In this document: one piece after another, positions 28,002-37,618 of the stretch
How positions within the stretch are numbered: the stretch's first letter is position 1
How the letters are laid out: every line of letters starts with the position of its first letter
Assembly: GCF_007828215.1 (NCBI RefSeq)
Contig: NZ_VIUE01000001.1
Coordinates: 365,934-429,933 of the forward strand
Direction: 5' to 3'
Origin: Pseudomonas sp. SJZ074
Lineage (GTDB): Bacteria; Pseudomonadota; Gammaproteobacteria; Pseudomonadales; Pseudomonadaceae
DNA length: 64,000 nt
Notes under the pieces: model-generated
The model's database searches: none
The model's input: only the letters and a program-made list of their open reading frames with translations
Told to the model about the DNA's origin: nothing
Translations under genes and position numbers: made by a program

Positions 28002-29486
28002 TCATCGGGCGAAATTGAACATCGTGGCGGTGTCAGGTACATCGCTCCCGGCCTCCAGCCCACCACCCAGGGCCGTCACCAGATCGGCATGGACACTGAG
28101 GCGCGCCGCTTCCACCTGCTGCTGCACCTGCTGCTGCTTGAACAACAGGCTCTGGGCGTTGAGTACATTGAGGTAGTCCGTCAGCCCGCGCTGGAACGCC
28201 ACCAACGCAATGTCGTAGGTACGTTGTGCGGCGGCCACGGACTCGGCGGCGAAGGCCTGTTGCTTGTCCATGGACTCGCGACGGATCAGTTGGTCGGAAA
28301 TGCCCTTGAGCGCGTTCACCAGCGTCTGGTTGTAGTGCGCCACGGCGGCGTCATAGCCGGCCGCCGCCTCGCCCAACTGCGAACGCAGGCGCCCGCCGTC
28401 GAAGATTGGCAGCGTGACGGCCGGCCCGACGCTGTAAGTCAGCTTCTTGCCCGTCAGGAACTCCAGCGCACCGCCGCCCGTGGCCATGTAGCCCAGGCTT
28501 CCCACCAAGTCCACATTGGGATAGAAACCGGCCCTGGCCACCTCGATGCCCCGGGCCTGGGCCGCCACCTGCCAGCGACCGGCAACCACATCCGGTCGCT
28601 GGCCCAGCAGTTCGGCGGGCAATGTCGACGGCAGCTTCAAGGGGGCCCCCAGGGCCAGAGCCGGTCGCTGCAGACCCGCGCCCTCCCCCGGTCCCTTGCC
28701 CGCCAATGCGGCCAATTGATTGCGACTCAAGGCGATGGCTTCGTCGAGGGCGTCGAGTTGACGATGGGTCTCGGGCAACGGCGCCTGGGCCTGGCTGACG
28801 TCGAAATGAGTGCCGATGCCGCCGTCGAGACGCTTTTGCGCCAGGTCGAGAATCTGTTCCTGCTGGCGCAGGGTCGCGGCGACGATATCGCGCTGGGCAT
28901 AATGCAGCGCAAAGCGGATATAGGCTTGCACGATGTTGTTCTGCAACTCCAGCTGCGCCTGCCGTGCCTCAGCGACGCTGGCATGGGCCAGGTCGACTGC
29001 CCGCTCGCTGGCGTTGCGCTCCCGCCCCCAAAGGTCCAGGGCGTAGCTCAGGCCCAGGCCGGCGTTGTTGTCCCAGGTGGTGGTGTCGGCCAGTTCGCCA
29101 GGACCGTAGAACTGATCGGTGGGCCAGTTATGGCGCTTGAGGGTCGCCTGGACATTGACCTGCGGTGACTCGGCCGCCTCGACAACACCGGCCATGGCCT
29201 TGGCCTGCCGCACCCTGGCGACGGCCAGGGCCAGGCTCGGGCTGTCCTGCCCCGCCAGGTCGATCCAGCGGTCCAGCTGCGGGTCGCCATAGCCCTTCCA
29301 CCACTGGCGACTGGGCCAGTGGGCATCGCGGGCGGCCTCGCGGATGGCTTCATCGGTGGCCAGTCGATTGGCCGACAATGCCTCGCCCCGGGGTGCGATC
29401 CCTCCTGTCCCGATGCAAGCGCTGAGGGTCAACGATAAAGCCCAAACACTGAGAGTCTTCAGCTCTCTGCTGATGCAACGCGGCAC
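28002..29486 (-). CDS. Outer-membrane efflux lipoprotein, NodT/OprM type
   Basis: A TolC-family channel component. The proposed start is a GTG at 29486 (read as MPRCISRELKTLSVW) giving a lipoprotein signal ending LTLSAC and a product of 494 residues. The open frame extends upstream to 29594, but that extension ([11 protein letters not shown]) is encoded by the adjacent REPIN and is unlikely to be translated. Two OEP repeats contain long coiled-coil helices (RVRQAKAMAGVVEAAESP; AQKRLDGGIGTHFDVSQAQ). First gene of the efflux operon, divergent from a LysR regulator. Confidence 0.88.
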   Translation of the reverse strand: MPRCISRELKTLSVWALSLTLSACIGTGGIAPRGEALSANRLATDEAIREAARDAHWPSRQWWKGYGDPQLDRWIDLAGQDSPSLALAVARVRQAKAMAGVVEAAESPQVNVQATLKRHNWPTDQFYGPGELADTTTWDNNAGLGLSYALDLWGRERNASERAVDLAHASVAEARQAQLELQNNIVQAYIRFALHYAQRDIVAATLRQQEQILDLAQKRLDGGIGTHFDVSQAQAPLPETHRQLDALDEAIALSRNQLAALAGKGPGEGAGLQRPALALGAPLKLPSTLPAELLGQRPDVVAGRWQVAAQARGIEVARAGFYPNVDLVGSLGYMATGGGALEFLTGKKLTYSVGPAVTLPIFDGGRLRSQLGEAAAGYDAAVAHYNQTLVNALKGISDQLIRRESMDKQQAFAAESVAAAQRTYDIALVAFQRGLTDYLNVLNAQSLLFKQQQVQQQVEAARLSVHADLVTALGGGLEAGSDVPDTATMFNFAR

Positions 29487-29534
29487 TTGCGCAAGATTCC
29501 TGGGAGAGAAAAAACGGGAAACCGTGGGGTCTTC

Positions 29535-29624
29535 TGTGGGAGCGGGCTTGCTCGCGAAGGCTGACTGACATTCAACATCACCGGCGGTGGACACACCGTA
29601 TTCGCGAGTAAGCCCGCTCCCACA
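29535..29624. repeat. REPIN between the efflux operon and its divergent LysR regulator gene
   Basis: TGTGGGAGCGGGCTTGCTCG (29535 on) and CGAGTAAGCCCGCTCCCACA (to 29624) form near-perfect arms. The 316 bp divergent region 29487-29802 otherwise holds AT-richer DNA at about 29690-29800 that should contain the LysR and efflux promoters; no clear operator could be fixed. Confidence 0.92.
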
Positions 29625-29802
29625 GGTTCCGCACCAGACTCAAGCCAGCACAGCGACGGCGGCAATTCTAGGCACCCAGCCAAACGGCGATAAGCCGATC
29701 TTTCTGCGAATCTTTGTTACCGTAAACGCGATAATCCGTAAGTCGGATCCCGTAGCTCCGTAACTTCGTGTCACAATTTGCCATCGCCCTAGAGAGCCCT
29801 CC

Positions 29803-30771
29803 ATGGACACCCTGCAAAACATGCGCGCGTTCTGCTGTGTTGCCGAAGCCGGCAGTTTCACCGCCGCCGCCGTGCAGCTCGATACCACGACAGCCAACGT
29901 CTCGCGTGCGGTTTCCAACCTGGAAGCCCATCTGCAAACCCGCCTGCTCAACCGCACCACCCGGCGCATTGCCCTGACCGAAGCCGGCAAACGCTATCTA
30001 TTGCGTTGTGAACAGATCCTGGCCTATGTCGAGGAAGCCGAAGCCGAGGCCAGCGACGCCCATGCCCGACCGGCCGGACAATTGAAGGTCCACACCATGA
30101 CCGGTATTGGTCAGCATTTCGTGATCGACGCTATCGCCCGCTATCGCAAGACCCATCCGGACGTGACCTTCGACCTGACCCTGGCCAACCGCGTGCCGGA
30201 CATCCTGGACGAGGGTTACGACGTCTCCATCGTGCTGGCCAGTGAACTACCGGATTCAGGCTTCGTTTCCCAACGCCTGGGCATCACCTACAGCATCGTC
30301 TGCGCGTCACCTGCCTACGTGAAGGCCAACGGTTGCCCCCAAAAGCCCAGTGAGCTGCTGAACCACGCCTGCCTGCGCCTGGTCAGCCCGGTCATTCCAC
30401 TGGAGAAGTGGGTGTTCGATGGCCCCGAAGGCCAGGAGATGGTCACCATCAACCAGTCCCCCTTCCTGGTGAATTCCGCCGATGCGATGAAAACCGCGAT
30501 CATCAGCGGCATGGGTATCGGTGTACTGCCGGTTTATGCGGCCATCGAAGGCCTGCGCAACGGCACACTGGTGCGGGTAATGCCCAATTACCGCTCCCAG
30601 GAATTGAACCTCTATGCCATCTACCCTTCGCGCCAGTATCTGGATGCGAAGATCAAGACTTGGGTCGAGTACCTGCGGGGTTCGCTGCCGGAAATCCTGA
30701 CAGCGCACCAGGCCGAGCTGACGGCGTACGAGTTGAGCGGAAGCCTGGCGGGGGCGCGAGCCACGAACTGA
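29803..30771 (+). CDS. LysR-family transcriptional regulator
   Basis: A 322-residue LysR protein with an N-terminal winged helix-turn-helix (MRAFCCVAEAGSFTAAAVQL, followed by SRAVSNLEAHLQTRLLNRTT) and a C-terminal effector-binding domain. LysR genes divergent from AaeXAB-like exporters usually respond to the exported aromatic acid and activate the operon; that role is inferred from position. The start follows AGAGAG. Confidence 0.93.
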   Translation: MDTLQNMRAFCCVAEAGSFTAAAVQLDTTTANVSRAVSNLEAHLQTRLLNRTTRRIALTEAGKRYLLRCEQILAYVEEAEAEASDAHARPAGQLKVHTMTGIGQHFVIDAIARYRKTHPDVTFDLTLANRVPDILDEGYDVSIVLASELPDSGFVSQRLGITYSIVCASPAYVKANGCPQKPSELLNHACLRLVSPVIPLEKWVFDGPEGQEMVTINQSPFLVNSADAMKTAIISGMGIGVLPVYAAIEGLRNGTLVRVMPNYRSQELNLYAIYPSRQYLDAKIKTWVEYLRGSLPEILTAHQAELTAYELSGSLAGARATN

Positions 30772-30800
30772 AATCGTCGCTCTGTGTCGAGGAACGCCCC

Positions 30801-31031
30801 TCAGCGCTTGCCCATCGAACGACGGGTGCCGGGAGGTGCGGCACCGGGGGACTTGGCATGACCGTCCTTTACCCCGTTTTTGTACCACGGCAGTTGCCCA
30901 GCGCCTTTGGCCGGGGCCAGCTCACCGGGCTTGAAGGGAAACTTGAAGGCCGGGATCGCCGCTTTGCCGCTCTCGGCGCTGGAAACATCGCCGTCAGGCA
31001 GGTCGGCCGGTTCGCCGTTCGGGGAAGTCAT
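30801..31031 (-). CDS. Small conserved-looking hypothetical protein
   Basis: A 76-residue product beginning MTSPNGEPADLPDGD, with FKFPFKPGELAPAKGAGQLPWY in the middle (quoted part shortened) and a basic end GTRRSMGKR. It has no signal peptide, membrane segment or cysteine and is rich in Pro, Gly and Lys. The ATG at 31031 is preferred; a GTG at 31046 would add five residues. I recall similar small proteins in Pseudomonas but no function. It is convergent with the LysR gene. Confidence 0.6.
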   Translation of the reverse strand: MTSPNGEPADLPDGDVSSAESGKAAIPAFKFPFKPGELAPAKGAGQLPWYKNGVKDGHAKSPGAAPPGTRRSMGKR

Positions 31032-31211
31032 GTAAATGCCGCTCACTCAAGGTAGACCATCGATCTGCGGCGAGGGGTCTGTTCCTCGCCATATTGTGTG
31101 CAAGTCAGGCCTGGGAAAGACATGACGGGCGCCAGTATACCCGCCCGCTTGCGCAACGTATCGGGCAGATTCACCCTGGATACCCACTCGTCCGACAATT
31201 ATCCAGGACAA

Positions 31212-31231
31212 AACTGACAAGCCTGTCAGTT
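31212..31231. promoter_or_regulatory. Perfect palindromic operator upstream of the RND efflux operon
   Basis: AACTGACA-AGCC-TGTCAGTT: 8 bp perfect arms around 4 bp. The inner TGACAAGCCTGTCA differs by one base from the recalled CusR-box pattern TGACAAnnTTGTCA. The operon encodes a CusR/CopR-type regulator, so this may be its binding site. A TATATA element that could be a -10 lies at 31263-31268. TetR-type control is the alternative. Confidence 0.55.
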
Positions 31232-31312
31232 AGTCGTCACCTTCCTGACCGTCTCGCAACGCTATATAAGAATCCTGTAAATCCCTTCGTCCCGGACCGG
31301 CTTCTCACACCC

Positions 31313-32470
31313 ATGCACATCCAGAAAAAAACCGTCCTGCTCGTCGCGCTATTGGTCGTCCTGGCGGCCCTCGCCCTCTGGCTCGTCGTGAAGCCCAGCG
31401 CCGCCAAACCCGGTGCGCCTGCCGCCGTTCCGGTACGGGTGGTCAGCGTGGAGCAAAAGGATGTGCCGCGCTTCGCCAGCGGCATCGGCACGGTGCTGTC
31501 ACTGCACAGCGTGGTCATCCGTCCGCAGATCGATGGCATCCTCACCCGACTGCTGGTCAAGGAAGGGCAACAGGTGAGCAAGGGTGACCTGCTGGCGACC
31601 ATCGACGACCGCTCCATTCGTGCCAGCCTCGACCAGGCCCGGGCCCAGCTTGGCGAAAGCCAGGCGCAACTGGCGGTGGCCCAGGTCAATCTCAAGCGTT
31701 ACAAATTGCTGAGCGTCGACGATGGGGTCTCGAAGCAGACCTACGACCAGCAACAGGCCCTGGTCAATCAGCTCAAGGCCACTGCCCAGGGCAACCAGGC
31801 AGCCATCGATGCCGCCCAGGTGCAGCTGTCTTACACCCAGATCCGCTCCCCGGTGACCGGTCGCGTCGGTATCCGCAACGTGGACGAAGGCAACTTCCTG
31901 CGCACCAGCGACAGCGAAGGCCTGTTCACCGTGACCCAGATCGACCCGATTGCGGTGGAATTTTCCTTGCCCCAGCAGATGCTGCCCACCTTGCAGCGGT
32001 TGATCGCCGCGCCCGAGCAGGCGCTGGTCAAAGCCTACATCGGCGCCGATGGCACGGCGGGCGAGCTGCTTGGCGAGGGTCGGCTGAGCCTCATCGACAA
32101 CCAGATCAACCCCAACACCGGCACCCTGCGGGCCAAGGCCGAGTTCAGCAACACCGGGCAACGGTTGTGGCCGGGGCAACTGGTCACGTTGAAAATCCAG
32201 ACCGCCCTCGACAAGGGCGCCCTGGTGGTACCACCGACCGTGGTCCAGCGCGGGCTGGACCAGCACTTCGTCTACCGGCTCAAGGGTGACAAGGTCGAGA
32301 ACGTGCCGGTGGAAATGGTCTACCAGGACAGCGGCATGCAGATCATCAAGGGGGTGAACGCCGGTGATCAACTGGTGAGCGACGGCCAGTCACGCCTCAG
32401 GCCGGGGGCCCGCGTCCAGGTGCTCACTGCCCCACCGGTCCTCGCCACGGCCACGGAGCCGCAGCCATGA
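31313..32470 (+). CDS. RND efflux periplasmic adaptor (MdtA/HlyD type)
   Basis: A 385-residue membrane fusion protein. The start at 31313 (MHIQKKTVLLVALLVVLAAL) gives an N-terminal signal anchor; the open frame extends upstream but across the operator region. Lipoyl halves are ILTRLLVKEGQQVSKGDLL and QIRSPVTGRVGIRNVDEG, with a coiled-coil hairpin at about residues 100-165 and a beta-barrel domain after it. It overlaps the RND pump gene by 4 bp, so they are expressed together. Confidence 0.92.
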   Translation: MHIQKKTVLLVALLVVLAALALWLVVKPSAAKPGAPAAVPVRVVSVEQKDVPRFASGIGTVLSLHSVVIRPQIDGILTRLLVKEGQQVSKGDLLATIDDRSIRASLDQARAQLGESQAQLAVAQVNLKRYKLLSVDDGVSKQTYDQQQALVNQLKATAQGNQAAIDAAQVQLSYTQIRSPVTGRVGIRNVDEGNFLRTSDSEGLFTVTQIDPIAVEFSLPQQMLPTLQRLIAAPEQALVKAYIGADGTAGELLGEGRLSLIDNQINPNTGTLRAKAEFSNTGQRLWPGQLVTLKIQTALDKGALVVPPTVVQRGLDQHFVYRLKGDKVENVPVEMVYQDSGMQIIKGVNAGDQLVSDGQSRLRPGARVQVLTAPPVLATATEPQP

Positions 32471-35400
32471 AGGGGCACGGCTCGATCTCGGCGTGGTGCA
32501 TCGACCACCCCGTCGCCACGGTGCTGCTGACGTTCGCCCTGATACTGCTGGGCTCTATCGCCTTCCCTCGCCTGCCCGTCGCCCCGTTGCCGGAGGCGGA
32601 ATTCCCGACGATCCAGGTCAACGCCCAACTGCCCGGCGCCAGCCCCGAAACCATGGCCTCCTCGGTGGCGACGCCGTTGGAAGTGCAGTTCAGCGCGATT
32701 CCCGGCATCACCCAGATGACCTCCAGCAGCGCCTTGGGTTCGACCAACCTGACCCTGCAATTCAGCCTCGACAAGAGCATCGACACCGCCGCCCAGGAAG
32801 TGCAGGCAGCCATCAACACCGCCGCCGGCAAACTGCCCGGCGACATGCCGAACCTGCCCACCTGGCGCAAGGTCAACCCCGCCGACAGCCCGGTGCTGAT
32901 CCTCAGTATCAGTTCGAGTCTGATGCCCGGCACCGAACTGAGCGACTACGTCGAAACGCTGCTTGCCCGTCAGATCAGCCAGATCGACGGCGTCGGACAA
33001 GTCAACATCACCGGGCAACAACGCCCGGCGATCCGCGTCCAGGCCTCCGCCGACCGTCTCGCCGCCATCGGCCTGACCCTGGCCGACATCCGCACGACAC
33101 TCCAGCAGGCCAGTCTCAACCTGGCCAAGGGCGCCCTGTACGGCGACTCAAGCATCTCGACCTTGTCCACCAACGACCAATTGTTCCAGCCCGAGGAATA
33201 TGGCGACCTGATCGTGTCCTACAGGAATGGGGCGCCGGTGCATCTCAAGGACATCGCCAAGGTGATCAATGGCTCGGAAAACGCCTACGTCCAGGCCTGG
33301 TCTGACAGCGAGCCAGGGCTCAACCTGGTGATCTTCCGGCAGCCCGGGGCGAACATCGTCGAGACCGTCGACCGCATCCAGGCGGCCCTGCCCACCCTGG
33401 AAGCCATGCTCCCCGCCGCGGTACAGGTCAAGGTGCTGATCGATCGCACCCAGACCATCCGCGCCTCTTTGCACGAGGTGGAGCTCACCCTGCTGATCGC
33501 CGTGCTGCTGGTGGTGGCGGTCATGGCGTTGTTCCTGCGCCAGCTCTCGGCGACGCTGATCGTCTCGGCCGTACTGGGAGTGTCCCTGACCGCAAGCTTC
33601 GCCCTGATGTACGTGATGGGCTTCAGCCTGAACAACCTGACCCTGGTGGCCATCGTCATCTCGGTGGGCTTCGTGGTGGACGACGCGATCGTGGTGGTGG
33701 AGAACATCCACCGGCATCTCGAGGCCGGTGACGGCATGCGCGAAGCGGCAATCAAGGGCGCCGGCGAAATCGGCTTCACGGTGGTGTCCATCAGCTTCTC
33801 CCTGGTGGCCGCGTTCATTCCGTTGCTGTTCATGGGCGGCGTGGTCGGGCGGCTGTTCAAGGAGTTTGCCCTGACCGCCACCTCGACCATCCTGATTTCC
33901 GTGATGGTGTCCCTGACCCTGGCGCCCACCCTGGCGGCGCTGTTCATGCGAGCCCCGGCGCATCATGCTCACCGAGGTCCGGGCTTTGGCGAGCGGCTGC
34001 TGGGTGGCTATGAAAAAGGCCTGCGCAAGGCGCTGGCCCATCAAAGACTGATGATCGGTGTGTTCGGCCTGACCCTGGCACTGGCGGTGGCAGGCTATGT
34101 GTTCATCCCCAAGGGGTTCTTCCCGGTGCAGGATACCAGCCTGGTACTTGGCACCAGCGAGGCGGCCGCCGACGTGTCGTTCCCGGACATGGTGGCCAAG
34201 CACAAGGCCCTGGCCGAAATCATCGCAGCCGACCCGGCAGTGCAAACGTTCTCCCATTCCGTCGGGGTCTCGGGCAGCAACCAGACCATTGCCAACGGCC
34301 GTTTCTGGATCGCCCTCAAACCCCAAAGCAAGCGTGACGTCTCGGCCAGCGGCTTCATCGACCGGATCCGCCCCAAGTTGCAGAAAATTCCCGGCGTGGT
34401 GCTGTACCTGAGGGCCGGGCAGGACATCAACCTCAGTTCCGGTCCCAGTCGCGCCCAGTATCAGTACGTTCTCAAGAGCAACGACGGACCGACCCTCAAC
34501 ACCTGGGCACAGAAACTCACCGACAGGCTGCGCAGCAACCCGGCGTTCCGTGACATCTCCAACGACCTGCAACTGGGCGGCAGCGTTACCCATATCAACA
34601 TCGACCGCAGCGCGGCGGCACGCTTCGGCCTGACCGCCAGCGATGTCGACCAGGCGCTTTACGACGCGTTCGGCCAGCGACAGATCAACGAATTCCAGAC
34701 CGAGACCAACCAGTACAACGTGATCCTGGAGCTCGACACCCAGCAACGTGGCAAGGCCGAAAGCCTGGCCTACTTCTACCTGCGCTCGCCCCTGAGCGGG
34801 GAAATGGTGCCGCTCTCGGCCCTGGCCCGCTTCGATCCGCCCACCAATGGCCCGCTGTCCATTGCTCACGATGGCATGTTTCCAGCCGCCAACCTGTCGT
34901 TCAACCTGGCCCCAGGCGTGGCACTGGGGGACGCGGTGCGCATGCTCGACCAGGCGAAGAACGAGATCGGCATGCCCGCCGCCATCAGCGGCAACTTCCA
35001 GGGCGCGGCACAGGCATTCCAGAGTTCCCTGGCCAGCCAGCCGTGGCTGATCCTCGCCGCGCTGGTGGCGGTGTACATCATTCTCGGCGTGCTCTACGAG
35101 AGCTTCGTGCATCCGCTGACCATCATCTCCACCCTGCCCTCAGCCGGCCTCGGCGCCCTGATCATGCTCTGGCTGCTGGGCCAGGACTTCTCGATCATGG
35201 CGCTGATCGGGCTGGTGCTGCTGATCGGCATCGTCAAGAAGAACGGCATCCTGATGATCGATTTCGCCCTCGACGCGCAGCGCAATGGCGGGCTGACTCC
35301 GCAGGAGGCGATTTTCCAGGCCGGCATGACCCGTTTCCGTCCGATCATCATGACCACCCTGGCCGCCCTGCTGGGCGCCTTGCCGCTGATGCTCGGCCAT

Positions 35401-35580
35401 GGCCCCGGCGCAGAACTGCGCCAGCCCCTGGGCATTGCGGTGGTCGGTGGCCTACTGGTGAGCCAGGCACTGACGTTGTTCACCACACCGGTCATATACT
35501 TGTGGCTCGAGCGGTTGTTCCATCGGCCCGTCCAGCATTCCGGGCCTGCGCCAGCCACGGCGCTGGCGACCACAGACTGA
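32467..35580 (+). CDS. RND multidrug efflux transporter (MdtB/MdtC-like, HAE1)
   Basis: A 1037-residue inner-membrane proton antiporter with the standard RND layout: TM1 at about residues 14-33, a large periplasmic loop, six TMs from about residue 335, a second periplasmic loop, and six C-terminal TMs. The TM4 motif GFVVDDAIVVVENIHRH contains the proton-relay Asp-Asp. The sequence resembles MdtB/C and MuxB/C pumps. No outer-membrane gene is linked, so it probably uses a shared TolC/OprM-type channel. Confidence 0.95.
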   Translation: MKGHGSISAWCIDHPVATVLLTFALILLGSIAFPRLPVAPLPEAEFPTIQVNAQLPGASPETMASSVATPLEVQFSAIPGITQMTSSSALGSTNLTLQFSLDKSIDTAAQEVQAAINTAAGKLPGDMPNLPTWRKVNPADSPVLILSISSSLMPGTELSDYVETLLARQISQIDGVGQVNITGQQRPAIRVQASADRLAAIGLTLADIRTTLQQASLNLAKGALYGDSSISTLSTNDQLFQPEEYGDLIVSYRNGAPVHLKDIAKVINGSENAYVQAWSDSEPGLNLVIFRQPGANIVETVDRIQAALPTLEAMLPAAVQVKVLIDRTQTIRASLHEVELTLLIAVLLVVAVMALFLRQLSATLIVSAVLGVSLTASFALMYVMGFSLNNLTLVAIVISVGFVVDDAIVVVENIHRHLEAGDGMREAAIKGAGEIGFTVVSISFSLVAAFIPLLFMGGVVGRLFKEFALTATSTILISVMVSLTLAPTLAALFMRAPAHHAHRGPGFGERLLGGYEKGLRKALAHQRLMIGVFGLTLALAVAGYVFIPKGFFPVQDTSLVLGTSEAAADVSFPDMVAKHKALAEIIAADPAVQTFSHSVGVSGSNQTIANGRFWIALKPQSKRDVSASGFIDRIRPKLQKIPGVVLYLRAGQDINLSSGPSRAQYQYVLKSNDGPTLNTWAQKLTDRLRSNPAFRDISNDLQLGGSVTHINIDRSAAARFGLTASDVDQALYDAFGQRQINEFQTETNQYNVILELDTQQRGKAESLAYFYLRSPLSGEMVPLSALARFDPPTNGPLSIAHDGMFPAANLSFNLAPGVALGDAVRMLDQAKNEIGMPAAISGNFQGAAQAFQSSLASQPWLILAALVAVYIILGVLYESFVHPLTIISTLPSAGLGALIMLWLLGQDFSIMALIGLVLLIGIVKKNGILMIDFALDAQRNGGLTPQEAIFQAGMTRFRPIIMTTLAALLGALPLMLGHGPGAELRQPLGIAVVGGLLVSQALTLFTTPVIYLWLERLFHRPVQHSGPAPATALATTD

Positions 35581-35589
35581 GGCGGGGCC

Positions 35590-36264
35590 ATGCGCGTTCT
35601 GATCATCGAAGACGAAGAAAAAACCGCGGATTACCTGCATCGTGGCCTGACCGAGCAGGGTTACATCGTCGATGTAGCCCCCGACGGCGTCGAAGGGCTG
35701 CACCTGGCCCTGGAAAGCGAATACGCCGTCATCGTGCTCGACGTGATGCTGCCGGGCCTGGATGGCTTCGGCGTACTGCGAGCCCTGCGCGCCCGCAAGC
35801 AGACCCCGGTGATCATGCTCACTGCCCGGGAACGGGTCGAAGACCGCATCAAGGGCCTGCGCGACGGCGCCGACGATTACCTCGGCAAGCCGTTCTCTTT
35901 CCTGGAACTGGTGGCCCGCCTGCAAGCCCTGACCCGTCGCAGCGGCGGCCATGAGCCGGTGCAGGTGAGCATCGCTGACCTGTGGATCGATCTGATCAGC
36001 CGCAAGGCCACCCGCGCCGGCCAACGCCTGGACCTGACGGCCAAGGAGTTCTCGCTGCTCAGCGTCCTGGCCCGGCGCCAGGGTGAAATCCTCTCCAAGA
36101 CCGCCATCGCCGAAATGGTCTGGGACATCAATTTCGACAGCGACGCCAACGTCGTGGAGGTGGCGATCAAACGCCTGCGGGCCAAGCTGGATGGGCCGTT
36201 CGAGCGGAAGTTGCTGCACACCATCCGCGGAATGGGTTATGTGCTGGAGAACCGCAGTGAGTAA
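35590..36264 (+). CDS. OmpR-family response regulator (CusR/CopR-like)
   Basis: A 224-residue regulator with a receiver domain (acidic pocket EDEE at residues 7-10, phospho-acceptor Asp51 in LDVMLPGLDG, Lys in YLGKPFSF) and a C-terminal winged-helix domain (LTAKEFSLLSVLARRQGE; RGMGYVLENR). The RAGQRLDLTAKEF region is typical of heavy-metal regulators CusR, CopR and CzcR. It starts 9 bp after the pump gene and overlaps the sensor kinase gene by 8 bp. Confidence 0.94.
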   Translation: MRVLIIEDEEKTADYLHRGLTEQGYIVDVAPDGVEGLHLALESEYAVIVLDVMLPGLDGFGVLRALRARKQTPVIMLTARERVEDRIKGLRDGADDYLGKPFSFLELVARLQALTRRSGGHEPVQVSIADLWIDLISRKATRAGQRLDLTAKEFSLLSVLARRQGEILSKTAIAEMVWDINFDSDANVVEVAIKRLRAKLDGPFERKLLHTIRGMGYVLENRSE

Positions 36265-37618
36265 CAGCATCGCGCTACGCCTCAGCGGCCTGTTCACCCT
36301 GGTCGCCGCGCTGGTGTTCCTGTTGATCGGCGGTGCCTTGTACCAGCAGGTCGAAAAAGGCCTGGGCCTGCTGCCCGAAGCCGAACTCGACGCCCGCTAC
36401 AGCGTGCTCGAATCCACAGTAGGCCGTTACGGCACGCCCGAACACTGGGTGAAGATCCACAACAAGCTGCGCTTGCTGGGGGAAGAAGACAAACGCATCC
36501 ACTTCTGGATCGTCAGCGGTGATCCACACTTCGAATATGGCGATCCCGACCCGCAGATCCGCGCCTTCATCGCAGGGCCGCTGGGTAAACGCGACCTGCA
36601 ATTGCCCAACCGTCATTACCCGATGAAAGTGCTGGTGAGCCAGTTTCCGGCCAAGGACCAACGACCGCCGCTGCGCTTCATGATCGGCATCGACACCGAA
36701 ACCTTCTACCAGACCCAGTATCGTCTGCTGGTGGCCTTGGTGAGCCTGGCGATTGTCGGGGTGCTGCTGGCGTCCTTGCTCGGCTACTGGGTGGCGCGGA
36801 TCGGCCTCAAGCCGTTGATCAAGCTGTCCGACGAAGCCCGGCGCCTGACCCCTCCGCGCCTGTCCGGGCGCCTGCGGCTATCGCCGTTGCCACCGGAGCT
36901 CAGCCAGTTCGTCAGCTCCTTCAACGCTACCCTAGACCGGGTCGAACAGGCCTACTCACGCCTGGAGTCGTTCAACGCGGATGTCGCCCATGAACTGCGT
37001 TCACCGCTGACCAATCTCATCGGCCAGACCCAAGTGGCGCTGACCCGCGGCCGTTCGGCCGAACATTACTTCGAAGTGCTGCAATCGAACCTCGAGGAAC
37101 TGGAACGGCTGCGTTCGATCATCAATGACATGCTGTTCCTCGCCAGCGCCGACCAGGGCAGCAAGGCCACCAAACTGACCACCACGTCTTTGGCCGACGA
37201 AGTAGCCACCACCCTCGATTACCTGGACTTCATCCTCGAGGATGCCCAGGTCCAGGTCCGGGTCAGCGGCGACGCACAGGCCAGCATCGAGATCGCCCAT
37301 TTGCGCCGGGCGCTGATCAACCTGCTGAGCAACGCGGTGCAGCACACCGCCCGTGGACAGGTTATCGACGTGTGCATCGAAGCCCAGGCCGACCAGATCA
37401 CCCTCGCCGTCACCAACCCCGGCGAACCGATCGCCAACGAACATCTGCCGCGACTGTTCGAACGCTTCTACCGGGTCGATGCCTCTCGCAGCAACAGTGG
37501 GGCCAACCATGGGCTGGGGCTCGCCATCGTCAGGGCCATCGCCCTGATGCACGGTGGGGATGTCTTCGTGCGCAGTGACCGAGGCGCCAACACCTTCGGG
37601 ATCCGTTTGCCGGCGTGA
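36257..37618 (+). CDS. Sensor histidine kinase (CusS/CopS-like)
   Basis: A 453-residue kinase starting at a GTG inside the end of the regulator gene (read as MSNSIALRLSGLF). It has two membrane segments (about residues 10-28 and 160-180) around a roughly 130-residue periplasmic sensor, then HAMP, DHp with ADVAHELRSPLTNL (phospho-His), and a CA domain with NLLSNAVQHT (N box) and HGLGLAIVRA (G box). By pairing it should phosphorylate the upstream regulator. The signal is unknown; metals are typical for the family. Confidence 0.93.
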   Translation: MSNSIALRLSGLFTLVAALVFLLIGGALYQQVEKGLGLLPEAELDARYSVLESTVGRYGTPEHWVKIHNKLRLLGEEDKRIHFWIVSGDPHFEYGDPDPQIRAFIAGPLGKRDLQLPNRHYPMKVLVSQFPAKDQRPPLRFMIGIDTETFYQTQYRLLVALVSLAIVGVLLASLLGYWVARIGLKPLIKLSDEARRLTPPRLSGRLRLSPLPPELSQFVSSFNATLDRVEQAYSRLESFNADVAHELRSPLTNLIGQTQVALTRGRSAEHYFEVLQSNLEELERLRSIINDMLFLASADQGSKATKLTTTSLADEVATTLDYLDFILEDAQVQVRVSGDAQASIEIAHLRRALINLLSNAVQHTARGQVIDVCIEAQADQITLAVTNPGEPIANEHLPRLFERFYRVDASRSNSGANHGLGLAIVRAIALMHGGDVFVRSDRGANTFGIRLPA

